Notes under the pieces: generated by a model
Databases searched by the model: none
The model's input: the letters and a program-made list of their open reading frames with translations, nothing else
Told to the model about the DNA's origin: nothing
Assembly: GCF_007828045.1 (NCBI RefSeq)
Contig: NZ_VITN01000004.1
Span: 370,917-434,916, forward strand
Reading direction: 5' to 3'
Source: Nitrospirillum amazonense
GTDB taxonomy: Bacteria > Pseudomonadota > Alphaproteobacteria > Azospirillales > Azospirillaceae
Length of the DNA: 64,000 nucleotides
Translations under genes and position numbers: made by a program
Shown: piece after piece, positions 53,750 to 61,575 of the stretch
Numbering within the stretch: the stretch's first letter is position 1
Layout of the letters: each line of letters begins with the position of its first letter

Positions 53750-54956
53750 TCGCGGCCCCCGGATCTGTGGCGGGCGCGGCGCCGTCGGCGGCGGTGTTCA
53801 ACGGGAAACGCAGCTTGGCTGCCTCGCCACCTTCGGGCGGCAGGTTCTCACGGGCCCGGCACTCGTCGGCCGTCATCAGGCCGCCCGCGATGCTCTTCAC
53901 GTAGGCGTCGACCCGGTTGGCAAGGTCGGCCATTTCGAGGCCAGCGGTCAGGAATTCAGCGTAATAGCTGGCCTGCTCATCTTCGTTCAGTAGGTCACGG
54001 GCGATGGTTTCGCACCACAATCGCAGTATCGGGAGTAGGGTCAAAGTCAAGAACTGCTGACCAAGCGATTCAGCGTTCGCGTGGGTCACGCGATCCATTT
54101 CGGACAGCAGGGACAGCGGCACGCGGAAGAGCCGCGAGACCTCCGCGACCTGGAAACTCCGCATCGCCGCGAACTCGAGATCCGTGCTGGCGAACGTCAG
54201 CGGCGTAAAGGTGCTGCCCTCTTCCAGGACCAGCGTTCGCCCGCTGGCCGCGCCAGCGTGTGCCGCCTCGATGCTGGCGCGCATACGGGCAATCGCGGGA
54301 TCACTCAGCTTGCTGGGGGTCGAAACGACACCGGCTGGCCTGGCGCCGCGCTTCATCAGATTTGCCGCGTGTTGCTCCAAGGCCAGACCCAGGCCGATTG
54401 CATCGGCGCCTTCGACAACAGGGGACAGGGGGCGGCCGCACCCGTGGGACATGCCCCGCAGGTGGAAGATCTCCGACCGGTCCAACACCCGCTGGGCGCC
54501 GCTGGGCATGGTAAGGGTGTAGATAGGCGACATGTCGTCGGCCGTCGTCACGCAGACGGCACCGCGGCGGAGCGGGATCAACTCCAGCACCCGACCATCG
54601 GCGGCCCTGGCCACCAGCCCGAAGGCTTCGCCCCTGGTCAGCAGTTGGGAAGTCAGGTCCGACTTCACCTGCCAGGGCGTCGACCAGGGGTTCGGTCGCC
54701 GGGCGATGATCGCCTCGACCGGGTGGTCGTCGGCCCGCTGCCGTCCTTCGCCGTCCTTCTGGAAGAGGTGGACAGGGAGTTGGGCCACGCTCTCCGAGAT
54801 GAGCCGTACGGCGGCCAACACCGGCGGGTATCTCAAGGCCGTTTCGGGGTCGACGCCGATACCCGCCGCCGTGGACCGGGCAGCGGCCAGGAAGGCCTCC
54901 AGCTCATCAAAGCCGCTGCGCTTTTCAAGTCCGAAGAATTGACGGATACGGCCCAT
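53742..54956 (-). CDS. Phage portal protein (HK97 family)
   Basis: 404 residues from ATG 54956 (a TTG 24 bp upstream is possible). Portal signatures: YPPVLAAVRLISESVAQLPV, HPVEAIIARRPNPWSTPWQV, GEAFGLVARAADGRVLELIP, and FQVAEVSRLFRVPLSLLSEM. It forms the dodecameric DNA gate. First gene of the head module; the C-terminal 8 bp overlap the polyprotein gene. Confidence 0.92.
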   Translation of the reverse strand: MGRIRQFFGLEKRSGFDELEAFLAAARSTAAGIGVDPETALRYPPVLAAVRLISESVAQLPVHLFQKDGEGRQRADDHPVEAIIARRPNPWSTPWQVKSDLTSQLLTRGEAFGLVARAADGRVLELIPLRRGAVCVTTADDMSPIYTLTMPSGAQRVLDRSEIFHLRGMSHGCGRPLSPVVEGADAIGLGLALEQHAANLMKRGARPAGVVSTPSKLSDPAIARMRASIEAAHAGAASGRTLVLEEGSTFTPLTFASTDLEFAAMRSFQVAEVSRLFRVPLSLLSEMDRVTHANAESLGQQFLTLTLLPILRLWCETIARDLLNEDEQASYYAEFLTAGLEMADLANRVDAYVKSIAGGLMTADECRARENLPPEGGEAAKLRFPLNTAADGAAPATDPGAANG

Positions 54957-55097
54957 TTTGCGCCCCAGATTTCTGGTCAATTCTGGGGCATAGGATCTCG
55001 GTTAGCAAGTTGTTATGCGCCGGCAGCGCATTTTATACTATGAACAAAACTCATATTCACTTGTACGCCCTAAGTACAAGCAATCCATAATTGCAGA

Positions 55098-55373
55098 TTA
55101 CTGCACGACCCGAAGGCCGGCGGTGATACGGCGCAAGTCGGCAAGCTCCTTCGATAACGTCGGGATGGATTCAGGGTTCTCCGCAAGCTCGCCAAGCAAT
55201 TCGACGAGCAGGATCCGAATGACCTCGGTGCGTCCGATCTCCTCCCCCACGACCACCTTGACCGCCTCGAGGAAGCAGCCGGCGCGAAGGCCTGCGGGAA
55301 TTTGGGCATTAGCCCTGAGCATGTTCACGGCCCACGCGGTGATGGTCGAAATGGTTTGGTCTTGTTCGTTCAT
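55098..55373 (-). CDS. Island small protein, helical, hypothetical
   Basis: 91 residues, predicted all-helical and acidic (EQDQTISTITAWAVNMLRAN; EEIGRTEVIRILLVELLGEL; IPTLSKELADLRRITAGL). No recognised domain. It is the last of four small genes between the helicase and portal, about 140 bp above the portal start. Such genes in PICIs often redirect packaging or regulate capsid expression; here that is inference. Confidence 0.5.
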   Translation of the reverse strand: MNEQDQTISTITAWAVNMLRANAQIPAGLRAGCFLEAVKVVVGEEIGRTEVIRILLVELLGELAENPESIPTLSKELADLRRITAGLRVVQ

Positions 55374-55382
55374 GGTGTGCTT

Positions 55383-55688
55383 TCAATTCAACAGGGCGCC
55401 GGCGGGCGCCGTGACTGTGGCGGCCAGGATGGCGGTGCGGAGCCGGTCGAGATCGCGGGCCAGCGCCACGGCCAGCGCCGGCTCAGCTTCAATGGCCGCT
55501 GCGGTGCAGACCACGAAGGCCCGAAACGCCGCGGCCTGACCGTCGACAGTCGCAGCATGGAGGTCGATGGCCGTCTTGACGCTGGCCGCCAGCGCGACCT
55601 CGACCGGCTGGTTGGCGCCAACGGTGGCGGTCTTCAGCACGCCGGCCAACTCCGCCACGGCGGCGGCGAAAGTGTTGCGGTCGATCAC
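55383..55688 (-). CDS. Island small protein, Ala-rich helical, hypothetical
   Basis: 101 residues with Ala-rich amphipathic helices (RNTFAAAVAELAGVLKTATV; VEVALAASVKTAIDLHAAT; AVALARDLDRLRTAILAAT). No recognised domain or signal peptide. Its ATG overlaps the stop of the preceding gene by 4 bp, so the two are coupled. Confidence 0.5.
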   Translation of the reverse strand: MIDRNTFAAAVAELAGVLKTATVGANQPVEVALAASVKTAIDLHAATVDGQAAAFRAFVVCTAAAIEAEPALAVALARDLDRLRTAILAATVTAPAGALLN

Positions 55689-55888
55689 GGCTTGGCCTCC
55701 TCATCGACGGTAGCGCCGGCCAGGCGGTCGGACAGGTCCAGGACCGCGAGGTGGGCGCTGCCAAGGATGTGCGTGCGGTCCAGATCCAAGCCGCCGGTCA
55801 GGGCGAAGCGGCCGAAGGCGGCCCGAAGTTCGGTCAGGGCCTGGGCCTGCTCGGCGGTGGCCGGCTGGAAGATGTAGTTAGAAGTCAT
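55685..55888 (-). CDS. Island small protein, hypothetical
   Basis: 67 residues from ATG 55888, with AAGGAACTATC as ribosome-binding site. Sequence FQPATAEQAQALTELRAAFG, then LDRTHILGSAHLAVLDLSDR is helical and polar. No family recognised. Confidence 0.5.
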   Translation of the reverse strand: MTSNYIFQPATAEQAQALTELRAAFGRFALTGGLDLDRTHILGSAHLAVLDLSDRLAGATVDEEAKP

Positions 55889-55899
55889 GATAGTTCCTT

Positions 55900-56241
55900 T
55901 CAAGTTGCCCAGGTGCCGATCCCGTTGAAGGCACTGTCGATAATGGAAACCCCCTTGTGGCCGAGTTCGTTTTCAACATAGTCGCTGGCCTTCTGCAGTT
56001 CTTTCATGCCACCAACTGCATGAAGGGCGATTCCTGCCGTTCGAATTGCGAGCTTTAACCCCCAGTCGGCTATACCAACTCCGTTTTCTGGCGGGGTGTA
56101 GCGCCCTGCGATTGAGCGCATAGCTGCCTCTGCAAAGCTGATGCTTTCGACTTCCGCTTCCGCTTTCGGTCTAGTTGCTCGGTGTTCGACCAACGCGCGG
56201 GCCAGCAACAGAATTTCCTCGTGGACTGGAGCCAGTTGCAT
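55900..56241 (-). CDS. Island small protein, hypothetical
   Basis: 113 residues: VHEEILLLARALVEHRATRP, SISFAEAAMRSIAGRYTPPE, GLKLAIRTAGIALHAVGGMK and a C-terminal SDYVENELGHKGVSIIDSAF. Mostly helical, no clear membrane segment. Follows the helicase gene by 11 bp on the same transcript. Unknown function. Confidence 0.5.
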   Translation of the reverse strand: MQLAPVHEEILLLARALVEHRATRPKAEAEVESISFAEAAMRSIAGRYTPPENGVGIADWGLKLAIRTAGIALHAVGGMKELQKASDYVENELGHKGVSIIDSAFNGIGTWAT

Positions 56242-56252
56242 CTACATCACCA

Positions 56253-57566
56253 TCAGAAGGTTGCGCTCGAAAGCGAGCTCAGGTCTCGGAAGTGTGGACC
56301 AGGGCCCTCAATGACGAAAGCGGGACGATCCCTCGAACCAACATCAGCGGTTGGCGTGAAGCGGCTGGCGCGCATTTCCATCCACCGTGTGTTGCCGTCC
56401 TGGTCACCACGGATGAAAAAGATCTGATCGGCGTTGCGGGTCAGGCCGGTGCGGCTGACTGCCGTCGCCTCCCCGTCATCTGCGAGCTGGGCCAGCACCA
56501 GCACCCAAATCCCAAGGCGCTTGGCAGCGGCGGCCAGCCATTCGGCGACGCGGCGAAGGTGCTCCTCCTCGGTCACAGCGCGGTCCCGGCCGCCCACCAA
56601 CTGCCAGTAATCCAGGATGACACCGATGCAGCCGTGTCGGTGCTTGGCCGTCAGGATCTCGCTCCGCAGCCGGTTGGCAGTCCCGCCCGGCAGGTCGACG
56701 TACCGGACGTGATCCGGCGTGTCGGCCGCATAGCGTCCGGCCCTGCTCACTAACCCCGTCGGAACGTTGCCGCGAAGCGACAGGCTGTTCACACCCAGGT
56801 CGCGCGCCATGCTGCGCATTTCAATTTCCTGAGCCCCCATCTCCAAGGCGATGTAGGCATGGGGTATACCGACGCGGTTGAGGTTGGCGGAGATAGTGCC
56901 CGCCAGCAGGCTCTTGCCACTTTTGCCCTTGCCGGCAAAAGCGTAGACCCGGCCCGCCTCCAGACCACCCCCCATCGCGACGTCCAGCTTCGGCAGACCG
57001 GTGGCGTAGACAGCGGCCGGACGTTCCATCCCAGCCACCACAGCGCGTAGGACTTCCAAGCGAGACCGGGAGCCGCCGCCATCGATGAGGGATTCGGCCG
57101 CTGAAATCGTCGCTGAAATGGTGTCGTTCACATCCTCCCCCTCGACCGCCGCCACCATCGCAGTCAACCCCGCGTCCATCAGGCGCCGACGCCGCGCCGC
57201 ATCTCGCACCTTGGCCGCATAATCAGGAACCGCCATCGGGGGGCACGCGGCGCTGACGACTTGGGCCAGGTAGGCAATGCCGCCGCCATGGTCCCGCAAC
57301 TCGCCATCCAGGGCCCTCGCCATGTCCGCCATCAGCGCCGCATCCGCCATCCTGCCGGCGCCCCGGCGCTCTGCGATCCCGGCGAACAAGCGGGCGTGGA
57401 CAGGATCGAAGAAATCGTCGGCGTCAACCCGGCCCAGCGCTTTGCTGTAGGCGGTCGGAAAGTTCAGGAGCGCCCCCAGCAGCATCTGTTCCACGTCATT
57501 GCACGCGAGGGCGGCGACCAAGCGCTGTATCGCGGGGGTAGAGGAAATTTCATCAGCGACGGTCAT
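56253..57566 (-). CDS. DnaB-like replicative helicase
   Basis: 437 residues from ATG 57566, in an ATGA overlap with the upstream gene. N-terminal DnaB helical domain (DVEQMLLGALLNFPTAYSKA...DFFDPVHARLF), then a RecA-like motor: Walker A FAGKGKSGKSLLAG, AYIALEMGAQEIEMRSMARD, Walker B GVILDYWQLVGG and LVLAQLADDG. The motor would unwind island DNA recruited by the upstream initiator. An own helicase indicates autonomous replication after excision. Confidence 0.88.
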   Translation of the reverse strand: MTVADEISSTPAIQRLVAALACNDVEQMLLGALLNFPTAYSKALGRVDADDFFDPVHARLFAGIAERRGAGRMADAALMADMARALDGELRDHGGGIAYLAQVVSAACPPMAVPDYAAKVRDAARRRRLMDAGLTAMVAAVEGEDVNDTISATISAAESLIDGGGSRSRLEVLRAVVAGMERPAAVYATGLPKLDVAMGGGLEAGRVYAFAGKGKSGKSLLAGTISANLNRVGIPHAYIALEMGAQEIEMRSMARDLGVNSLSLRGNVPTGLVSRAGRYAADTPDHVRYVDLPGGTANRLRSEILTAKHRHGCIGVILDYWQLVGGRDRAVTEEEHLRRVAEWLAAAAKRLGIWVLVLAQLADDGEATAVSRTGLTRNADQIFFIRGDQDGNTRWMEMRASRFTPTADVGSRDRPAFVIEGPGPHFRDLSSLSSATF

Positions 57567-58264
57567 CGCGGGGCGAACTCCGGCAGGTCGGTGATCTGAG
57601 GCCGGCGCTTGGGCGTCGGCGGTGCTGCGGCAAGGCGTTCCTGATGTTTGCGGCTGAGCATGCCGGGGACGCTGTGGAACCACCCTTTGCGCTTCGTCTC
57701 GGGCTGGCCAACCAACCAGGCGTCTATCGCTGCCAATTCAGCTTTCATGTCAGGGATGGCGTGGTACGTGGCGGTCCAGTTGTCGAAGTCCGAATAGTTC
57801 AGCCGGACGACTTTTCCCTCGAAGGCATAGGGCCTGACGCCCTGACGGTTCTCTAACGGTTCTATGACGGATCTGGGGGCATCTGGTGCCCCCCTAGGCG
57901 GCACGTCGTGCCCCCCGACCCGGAACGACGTGCCGCCCGGAACCTCATTCCGCCCGGCACCAGCTTCCGGGCGGCACGTGCTGCCCCCCGCGAAGAACGA
58001 GAGTTCAATGCGGTATTCGCGCGCGCGGTGCCTGCCCGAGTCCTCCTTCGCCACTAGGCGCAAGGCGCCTGTATCCTCGAGGCGCCGGAGAGCTTGGCGA
58101 ACGGCGCGTTCGGACAGCCCGGTGTCATCGGCGACGCGCCCAACGGACGGGAAGATCTGGCCGCCTGTATCGTCCGAGAAATCGGCAAGGCGGAGCAAAA
58201 CAAGTTTCGCTGTGGCGTCGAGCCCCCGCACTGCCCAGACCAAATTAAGAACCTGGATACTCAC
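57563..58264 (-). CDS. Winged-helix replication initiator-like protein (O-like)
   Basis: 233 residues. N-terminal winged helix (LVWAVRGLDATAKLVLLRLA, FPSVGRVADDTGLSERAVRQ, ALRRLEDTGALRLVAKEDSG) followed by a Gly/Pro-rich linker encoded by the iteron cluster and a C-terminal region likely to contact the helicase. The gene order initiator-helicase with origin repeats inside the initiator gene matches lambda O-P logic. Not a DnaA or primase homologue as far as visible. Confidence 0.7.
   Translation of the reverse strand: MSIQVLNLVWAVRGLDATAKLVLLRLADFSDDTGGQIFPSVGRVADDTGLSERAVRQALRRLEDTGALRLVAKEDSGRHRAREYRIELSFFAGGSTCRPEAGAGRNEVPGGTSFRVGGHDVPPRGAPDAPRSVIEPLENRQGVRPYAFEGKVVRLNYSDFDNWTATYHAIPDMKAELAAIDAWLVGQPETKRKGWFHSVPGMLSRKHQERLAAAPPTPKRRPQITDLPEFAPR
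57897..57989. repeat. Iteron-like repeats inside the initiator gene, candidate origin
   Basis: GGCGGCACGTCGTGCCCCCC (57897-57916) and the same 20-mer with two changes (57970-57989) are direct repeats. An inverted copy of the first 14 bp lies at 57925-57938. Each contains a GCACG(T)-centred palindrome. Repeats within the initiator coding region, in its linker, are typical of lambda-type origins. Confidence 0.55.
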
Positions 58265-58333
58265 CGGAAGCTCCCGCTGACGAATTTCTTGATGTTCGCT
58301 CCCGTGGTAGGGGTTCGTGCAGTACGAAATATT

Positions 58334-58531
58334 TCAGGGGGAGAACGCGCCAGCCTTCGCCGCATGATAAAAACAGTGGAAGCCTTCACACAGCGATCGG
58401 CGACGGTCGTCATGCGACTTGCTGCTATCGGCAGCCTGGTCGGCGTGATAGTCGAGCGCCCGCAAGGCCAGCTCGCCAATCAGCGAAGCCGTGATGTCGC
58501 CCAAGTGATCGAAATTATCGCGAGAATTCAT
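58334..58531 (-). CDS. Island small protein, hypothetical
   Basis: 65 residues from ATG 58531, with GGAGGAG 8 bp upstream. SRDNFDHLGDITASLIGELA, RALDYHADQAADSSKSHDDR, LCEGFHCFYHAAKAGAFS. The frame is short but the ribosome-binding site is strong and it lies between alpA and the initiator on the same strand. No family recognised. Confidence 0.5.
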   Translation of the reverse strand: MNSRDNFDHLGDITASLIGELALRALDYHADQAADSSKSHDDRRRSLCEGFHCFYHAAKAGAFSP

Positions 58532-58618
58532 GATGGGACTCCTCCAAGTTGGGGTCCCCACCCGGCCACCGACCGGTGACGTGCTGCGCCAGCCCCGCCA
58601 GCGCGCCCGCGGGATGTA

Positions 58619-58819
58619 TCAGGCAGCCGACTGGCTGGGAGAAGTGCGACGACGCGACATGATCCACGCGGTGTAATCGTCCTCAAGGACGCCAACGCGC
58701 CGGTTGGAAAGAACAACCGTAGCCGGGCCGGTCCCATCAGCGATATAGCGGTACAAAGTCCTCACAGAAATGCCGGTGCGCTCTGCGACATCTTTCATGG
58801 AGTTAATACGCTTGGTCAT
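58619..58819 (-). CDS. alpA: AlpA-family transcriptional activator/excisionase-like protein
   Basis: 66 residues from ATG 58819. A compact winged HTH: INSMKDVAERTGISVRTLYR, YIADGTGPATVVLSNRRVGV, LEDDYTAWIMSRR. AlpA proteins activate island excision and transcription in PICIs and cryptic prophages. The start lies immediately after a 9-bp-stem hairpin whose 3' arm contains the GAGG ribosome-binding site. Confidence 0.85.
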   Translation of the reverse strand: MTKRINSMKDVAERTGISVRTLYRYIADGTGPATVVLSNRRVGVLEDDYTAWIMSRRRTSPSQSAA

Positions 58820-58859
58820 TTTAGCCTCGTTTGTGTCATTTTGTGTGTCAGAGGCTAAA
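58820..58859 (-). promoter_or_regulatory. Hairpin sequestering the alpA ribosome-binding site
   Basis: TTTAGCCTC (58820-58828) and GAGGCTAAA (58851-58859) form a perfect 9-bp inverted repeat around 22 nt. In the alpA mRNA the 3' arm carries the only SD (GAGG) directly before the ATG. It could be a translational switch or a repressor operator; TTGCC/GGCAA (58863-58867/58876-58880) flanks it. Confidence 0.5.
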
Positions 58860-59051
58860 TAATTGCCAAAACTCAGGCAAGACGAACATTTCCGCTTAAA
58901 TTCTACAACAGGTAGATGTGTCGGCTTACTCCAAGATATGAGCATCATTCTTTAATGAGTTTTGACCGATAAGACGATGAATTTGAACATTGTACTTTCT
59001 GCGTATATTCGATAAATCGCGATTTTCAATTCTGGTATGCCAAAAATGCAA

Positions 59052-59081
59052 AAGGCCAGGAGTTCATGCCCCTGACCTTTA
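59052..59081 (-). terminator. Hairpin downstream of the integrase gene
   Basis: AAAGG-C-CAGG pairs with CCTG-A-CCTTT (one mismatch) around a 10-nt loop. It sits 23 bp beyond the integrase stop and shields the alpA region from integrase transcripts. Confidence 0.5.
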
Positions 59082-59103
59082 ATTTGCAATCTGTGTTTGC
59101 CTT

Positions 59104-60384
59104 TTACGCTCTCAACTTCACGACGTTGCCCGCCACTGCCTGGCCGGTGACCACGGCGGCAACGTGCGCCGCCCAGGCCTCGAGCGCGGCCGCCTTCTCC
59201 TCCCGCCAGTCGTGGCGCTGGTACACCCCCACGATCCCACTCCGGCTGCCCGAAGTGTGGTTCAGGACGGCTTCCGTCACCTCCAGCCTTACACCCAAGC
59301 GCTGGAGGCCCGTGGCCAGAGTCCGGCGCAGGTCATGGAGCACCCACGGTGCCATCGGCTTCACCAGCGCCGGGTCTTCGCCGGCCTCTTCGGAGGCCTT
59401 GACCCGGGCAGCGTTGATCGCGGCGTCGAGCCTTTCTTTGCACCGGCTCCAGCCCGAAAACTGCCCCACCCGCCCAGGGAATACGAAATCGTCCTCACCG
59501 GCTTTTCGAACGAGCCGGGGCTGTGCCGCGATGAGTTCGCGGGCGGGGGCGGGCAGGGGCACCAGGTGCGGAGTGCTGTTCTTCACGCGGTCGGCCGGCA
59601 GGGTCCAGGTGGCCAGGTCAGGCGCCAACTCGTCCCATGTCATGCCGGCCACTTCATCCCGGCGCTGGCCGGTAAGCATCAACATCCTGATGATCGCACC
59701 GAAGGTGGTGTCAGCCCCAGCCTGGGCCCAGATCTCCGCGAGTTCGGAGTTAGACAGAACGCGATCGCGCTCCTTTGGTGCCTGAACTGGCTGGCCCAGG
59801 AAGGGGTTCAGCGACAGCGTGCCGCGCTTGTTGGCCCAGGAATAGCAGGCTTTCCCATACGCGACGACGCGGGCGGCGGTCGTGCCCTTGCCGGCCGCCA
59901 CCATCTTGTCGTGCACCTTCAGCACCAGTTTCCGATCGATGTCCGCCGCCGGCTTCGCCAGGTGGTCGGCGTAGGCCTTCCTTAAGGCCCGGACGGCTTC
60001 GGCGGCGTAGGCTGGCTTATTGGCCGCCAAGCCGAGCCGGTGCCATTCCGCGATCAACACGTCCAACGTCAGGGCCTCGTGGGCCTTCTGCGCCTTCACT
60101 GCGGCGGCGGCGGCTTTCCGGTTGGCGGCGGGGTCGTTGCCCTTGGCCACTTCGCCCAGGATGGCCTGTACGGCCTCGCGGGCGGCGGCGAGGGATATTG
60201 CGTCGACAGCACCAAGGGGCACCCGCTTCTTGGCGCCGGCCAGGGTGTACTGGCAGAGATAGGTCTTGCTGCTGCCGGCGGTCACGCGCACGGCCAAGCC
60301 CCGCTGAACCTCATCAAAATAGAGCTTGTCGCGCGCACCTTCAGGGCAGGTCAGCCCGTCGATTACCCGTGTCGTGAACCGCAT
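59104..60384 (-). CDS. int: Tyrosine site-specific integrase (P4/prophage type)
   Basis: 426 residues from ATG 60384. N-terminal DUF4102-type arm-binding domain (MRFTTRVIDGLTCPEGARDK), a core-binding helical domain, and a catalytic domain with Arg in LTGQRRDEVAGMTW, H-x-x-R in HDLRRTLATGL, and the nucleophile Tyr in VGVYQRHDW. This subfamily integrates into tRNA 3' ends, as here. The start is about 200 bp from attR. Confidence 0.95.
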   Translation of the reverse strand: MRFTTRVIDGLTCPEGARDKLYFDEVQRGLAVRVTAGSSKTYLCQYTLAGAKKRVPLGAVDAISLAAAREAVQAILGEVAKGNDPAANRKAAAAAVKAQKAHEALTLDVLIAEWHRLGLAANKPAYAAEAVRALRKAYADHLAKPAADIDRKLVLKVHDKMVAAGKGTTAARVVAYGKACYSWANKRGTLSLNPFLGQPVQAPKERDRVLSNSELAEIWAQAGADTTFGAIIRMLMLTGQRRDEVAGMTWDELAPDLATWTLPADRVKNSTPHLVPLPAPARELIAAQPRLVRKAGEDDFVFPGRVGQFSGWSRCKERLDAAINAARVKASEEAGEDPALVKPMAPWVLHDLRRTLATGLQRLGVRLEVTEAVLNHTSGSRSGIVGVYQRHDWREEKAAALEAWAAHVAAVVTGQAVAGNVVKLRA

Positions 60385-60425
60385 TTCGACCCCCGTTTCA
60401 GCGCACCAGATTTCCCGCCTTTCCC

Positions 60426-60554
60426 GGGTCCGCTCCGAATGAGCGGACCTATAGCGGACCCCGCCGGACGACATTTTTTGTCGCGTCTCGTCACGACGTG
60501 TCTGGTGCGATACGCTGAAAGGCGCAGTATGCCAAGGGTTTTGTCGGGTCCGCT
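60426..60554. repeat. AGCGGACCC repeats near attR (candidate integrase arm sites)
   Basis: Copies at 60426-60434 (reverse), 60442-60450 (forward, last base T), 60453-60461 (forward) and 60546-60554 (reverse). Together with three near attL this makes seven copies confined to the element ends, the pattern expected for arm-type integrase binding; two also overlap the integrase promoter region. Confidence 0.6.
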
Positions 60555-60585
60555 CACATCGTGTCGCGAGCTGTCATCCATGACT

Positions 60586-60637
60586 ATCAGACTGGGGGTC
60601 TGGGGGTCGCAGGTTCGAATCCTGTCGCTCCGACCAT
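60586..60637 (+). repeat. attR: 52-bp direct repeat
   Basis: Exact copy of 43332-43383, the 3' part of tRNA-Pro left after integration. The 5' half of a tRNA is missing here, so this is not a functional gene. Confidence 0.95.
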
Positions 60638-60694
60638 CTCTCGATACCATGAAGACGGCGCCGGTCCCGTGATGGACCAGGCGCCGTTTCCATT

Positions 60695-61027
60695 TCAGGC
60701 GCTTGTTTCCTCTGTGGCCACCATTCCGTCCGCCTTCCTGCGCGCCGGGGCCCTGCCGCACACGGCGCGGCCGGCGTCCGTGAGGCGGCAGACCAACCAA
60801 TCGGGTTTCAGCGGGTTGCTGAACCAGGGGGTGGCCCAGCCGGCCTCCAGGCAGGCCTTCACCGTGGCGGCGGTGACCTTGCTACCATCCGCCCAGAACA
60901 GGGGCAGCTTGCCGCCGGCCTGGTCCAGGCCGCGCCGCAGCCAGCGTTTCTGTACGGGCGTGGGAAGAAGCGGGGGCGGGGCCTCGTGCGTGGGTGTTTC
61001 AGGAACAGCTGCCTTGCCGCGCGCCAT
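60695..61027 (-). CDS. Small conserved hypothetical protein
   Basis: 110 residues from ATG 61027 (a start 15 bp upstream is possible). VQKRWLRRGLDQAGGKLPLF, KVTAATVKACLEAGWATPWF and NPLKPDWLVCRLTDAGRAV suggest a winged-helix-like domain seen in alphaproteobacterial hypothetical proteins. It lies just outside the island, so it was presumably next to tRNA-Pro before the insertion. Confidence 0.65.
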   Translation of the reverse strand: MARGKAAVPETPTHEAPPPLLPTPVQKRWLRRGLDQAGGKLPLFWADGSKVTAATVKACLEAGWATPWFSNPLKPDWLVCRLTDAGRAVCGRAPARRKADGMVATEETSA

Positions 61028-61240
61028 GCCCACTCTCCCCATCAGTTGGGCCCCATCACCAATCGGCCCATTCAATCGGCCCATTCGGAATCGCCACTCC
61101 CTTTGGGCATGGCGCGGGGCCTGCCGGTATCTTACGCTGACGGGACCGGGCGTCAAACGGCCCCCTGCGCCAGGTGCTTGCGGCACCGGACGGCTAGCGG
61201 CGGCGTTCGGGCGGAATATCTTCGAACCGAGAGGTGGGTG

Positions 61241-61573
61241 ATGGCGGCGTTCCTGGTCTATATGACGGCGGCCTCGCGGGAGGAGGCGGAGACCATCGGC
61301 CGGGCGCTGGTGGAGGAGCGGCTGGCCGCCTGCGTCAACATCCTGGGCGCCAGCCAGTCCATCTATCGCTGGAAGGATGGGGTGGAGACGGCGGCGGAGG
61401 TGGCCTTCATCGCCAAGACCCGCGCCGACCGGTTCGAGGCCTTGACCAAACGGGTCAAGGCCCTGCACAGCTACGACACGCCCTGCATCATCGCCCTGCC
61501 GGTGGTGTCGGGAAATCCGGGCTTCCTGGAATGGATCGCCGCCTCGGCAGCACCCGCCCCCACCGGGGACTAG
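61241..61573 (+). CDS. cutA: Divalent-cation tolerance protein CutA
   Basis: 110 residues. EEAETIGRALVEERLAACVN, ILGASQSIYRWKDGVE, VAFIAKTRADRFEAL and YDTPCIIALPVVSGNPGFLEW are the CutA1 trimer signature. Proposed in metal tolerance and signalling. ATG at 61241 with GAGAGGTGGGTG upstream. Convergent with the next gene, 2 bp apart. Confidence 0.93.
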   Translation: MAAFLVYMTAASREEAETIGRALVEERLAACVNILGASQSIYRWKDGVETAAEVAFIAKTRADRFEALTKRVKALHSYDTPCIIALPVVSGNPGFLEWIAASAAPAPTGD

Positions 61574-61575
61574 GG

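Larger units (their letters stand above)
43332..60637. mobile_element. 17.3-kb integrated element with capsid and packaging genes but no tail (cf-PICI-like)
   Basis: Bounded by 52-bp direct repeats, one completing tRNA-Pro. Contents read right to left on the minus strand: integrase, AlpA, winged-helix initiator, DnaB-like helicase, four small proteins, portal, fused morphogenesis/protease/capsid, decoration protein, holin-like peptide, connector, HNH nuclease, TerS, TerL, head closure, HTH protein, gp10-like, tail-terminator-like, and a 289-residue beta-sandwich protein. A three-gene plus-strand cassette lies at the left end. No tail tube, tape measure, baseplate, endolysin or spanin. Genes overlap by 4-11 bp with no visible decay. 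This is the layout of capsid-forming PICIs, which borrow tails from a helper phage. A tail-deleted prophage is the alternative. Confidence 0.85.

Noticed and set aside
43332..60637. Element as a complete temperate prophage
   Set aside because: There is no tail tube, tape measure, baseplate, fibre, endolysin or spanin gene in 17.3 kb and no gap or pseudogene where they would fit.
60586..60637. Second tRNA-Pro gene
   Set aside because: Only the 3' 51 nt of the tRNA plus one base is present; the acceptor 5' strand and D-arm are missing. It is attR.
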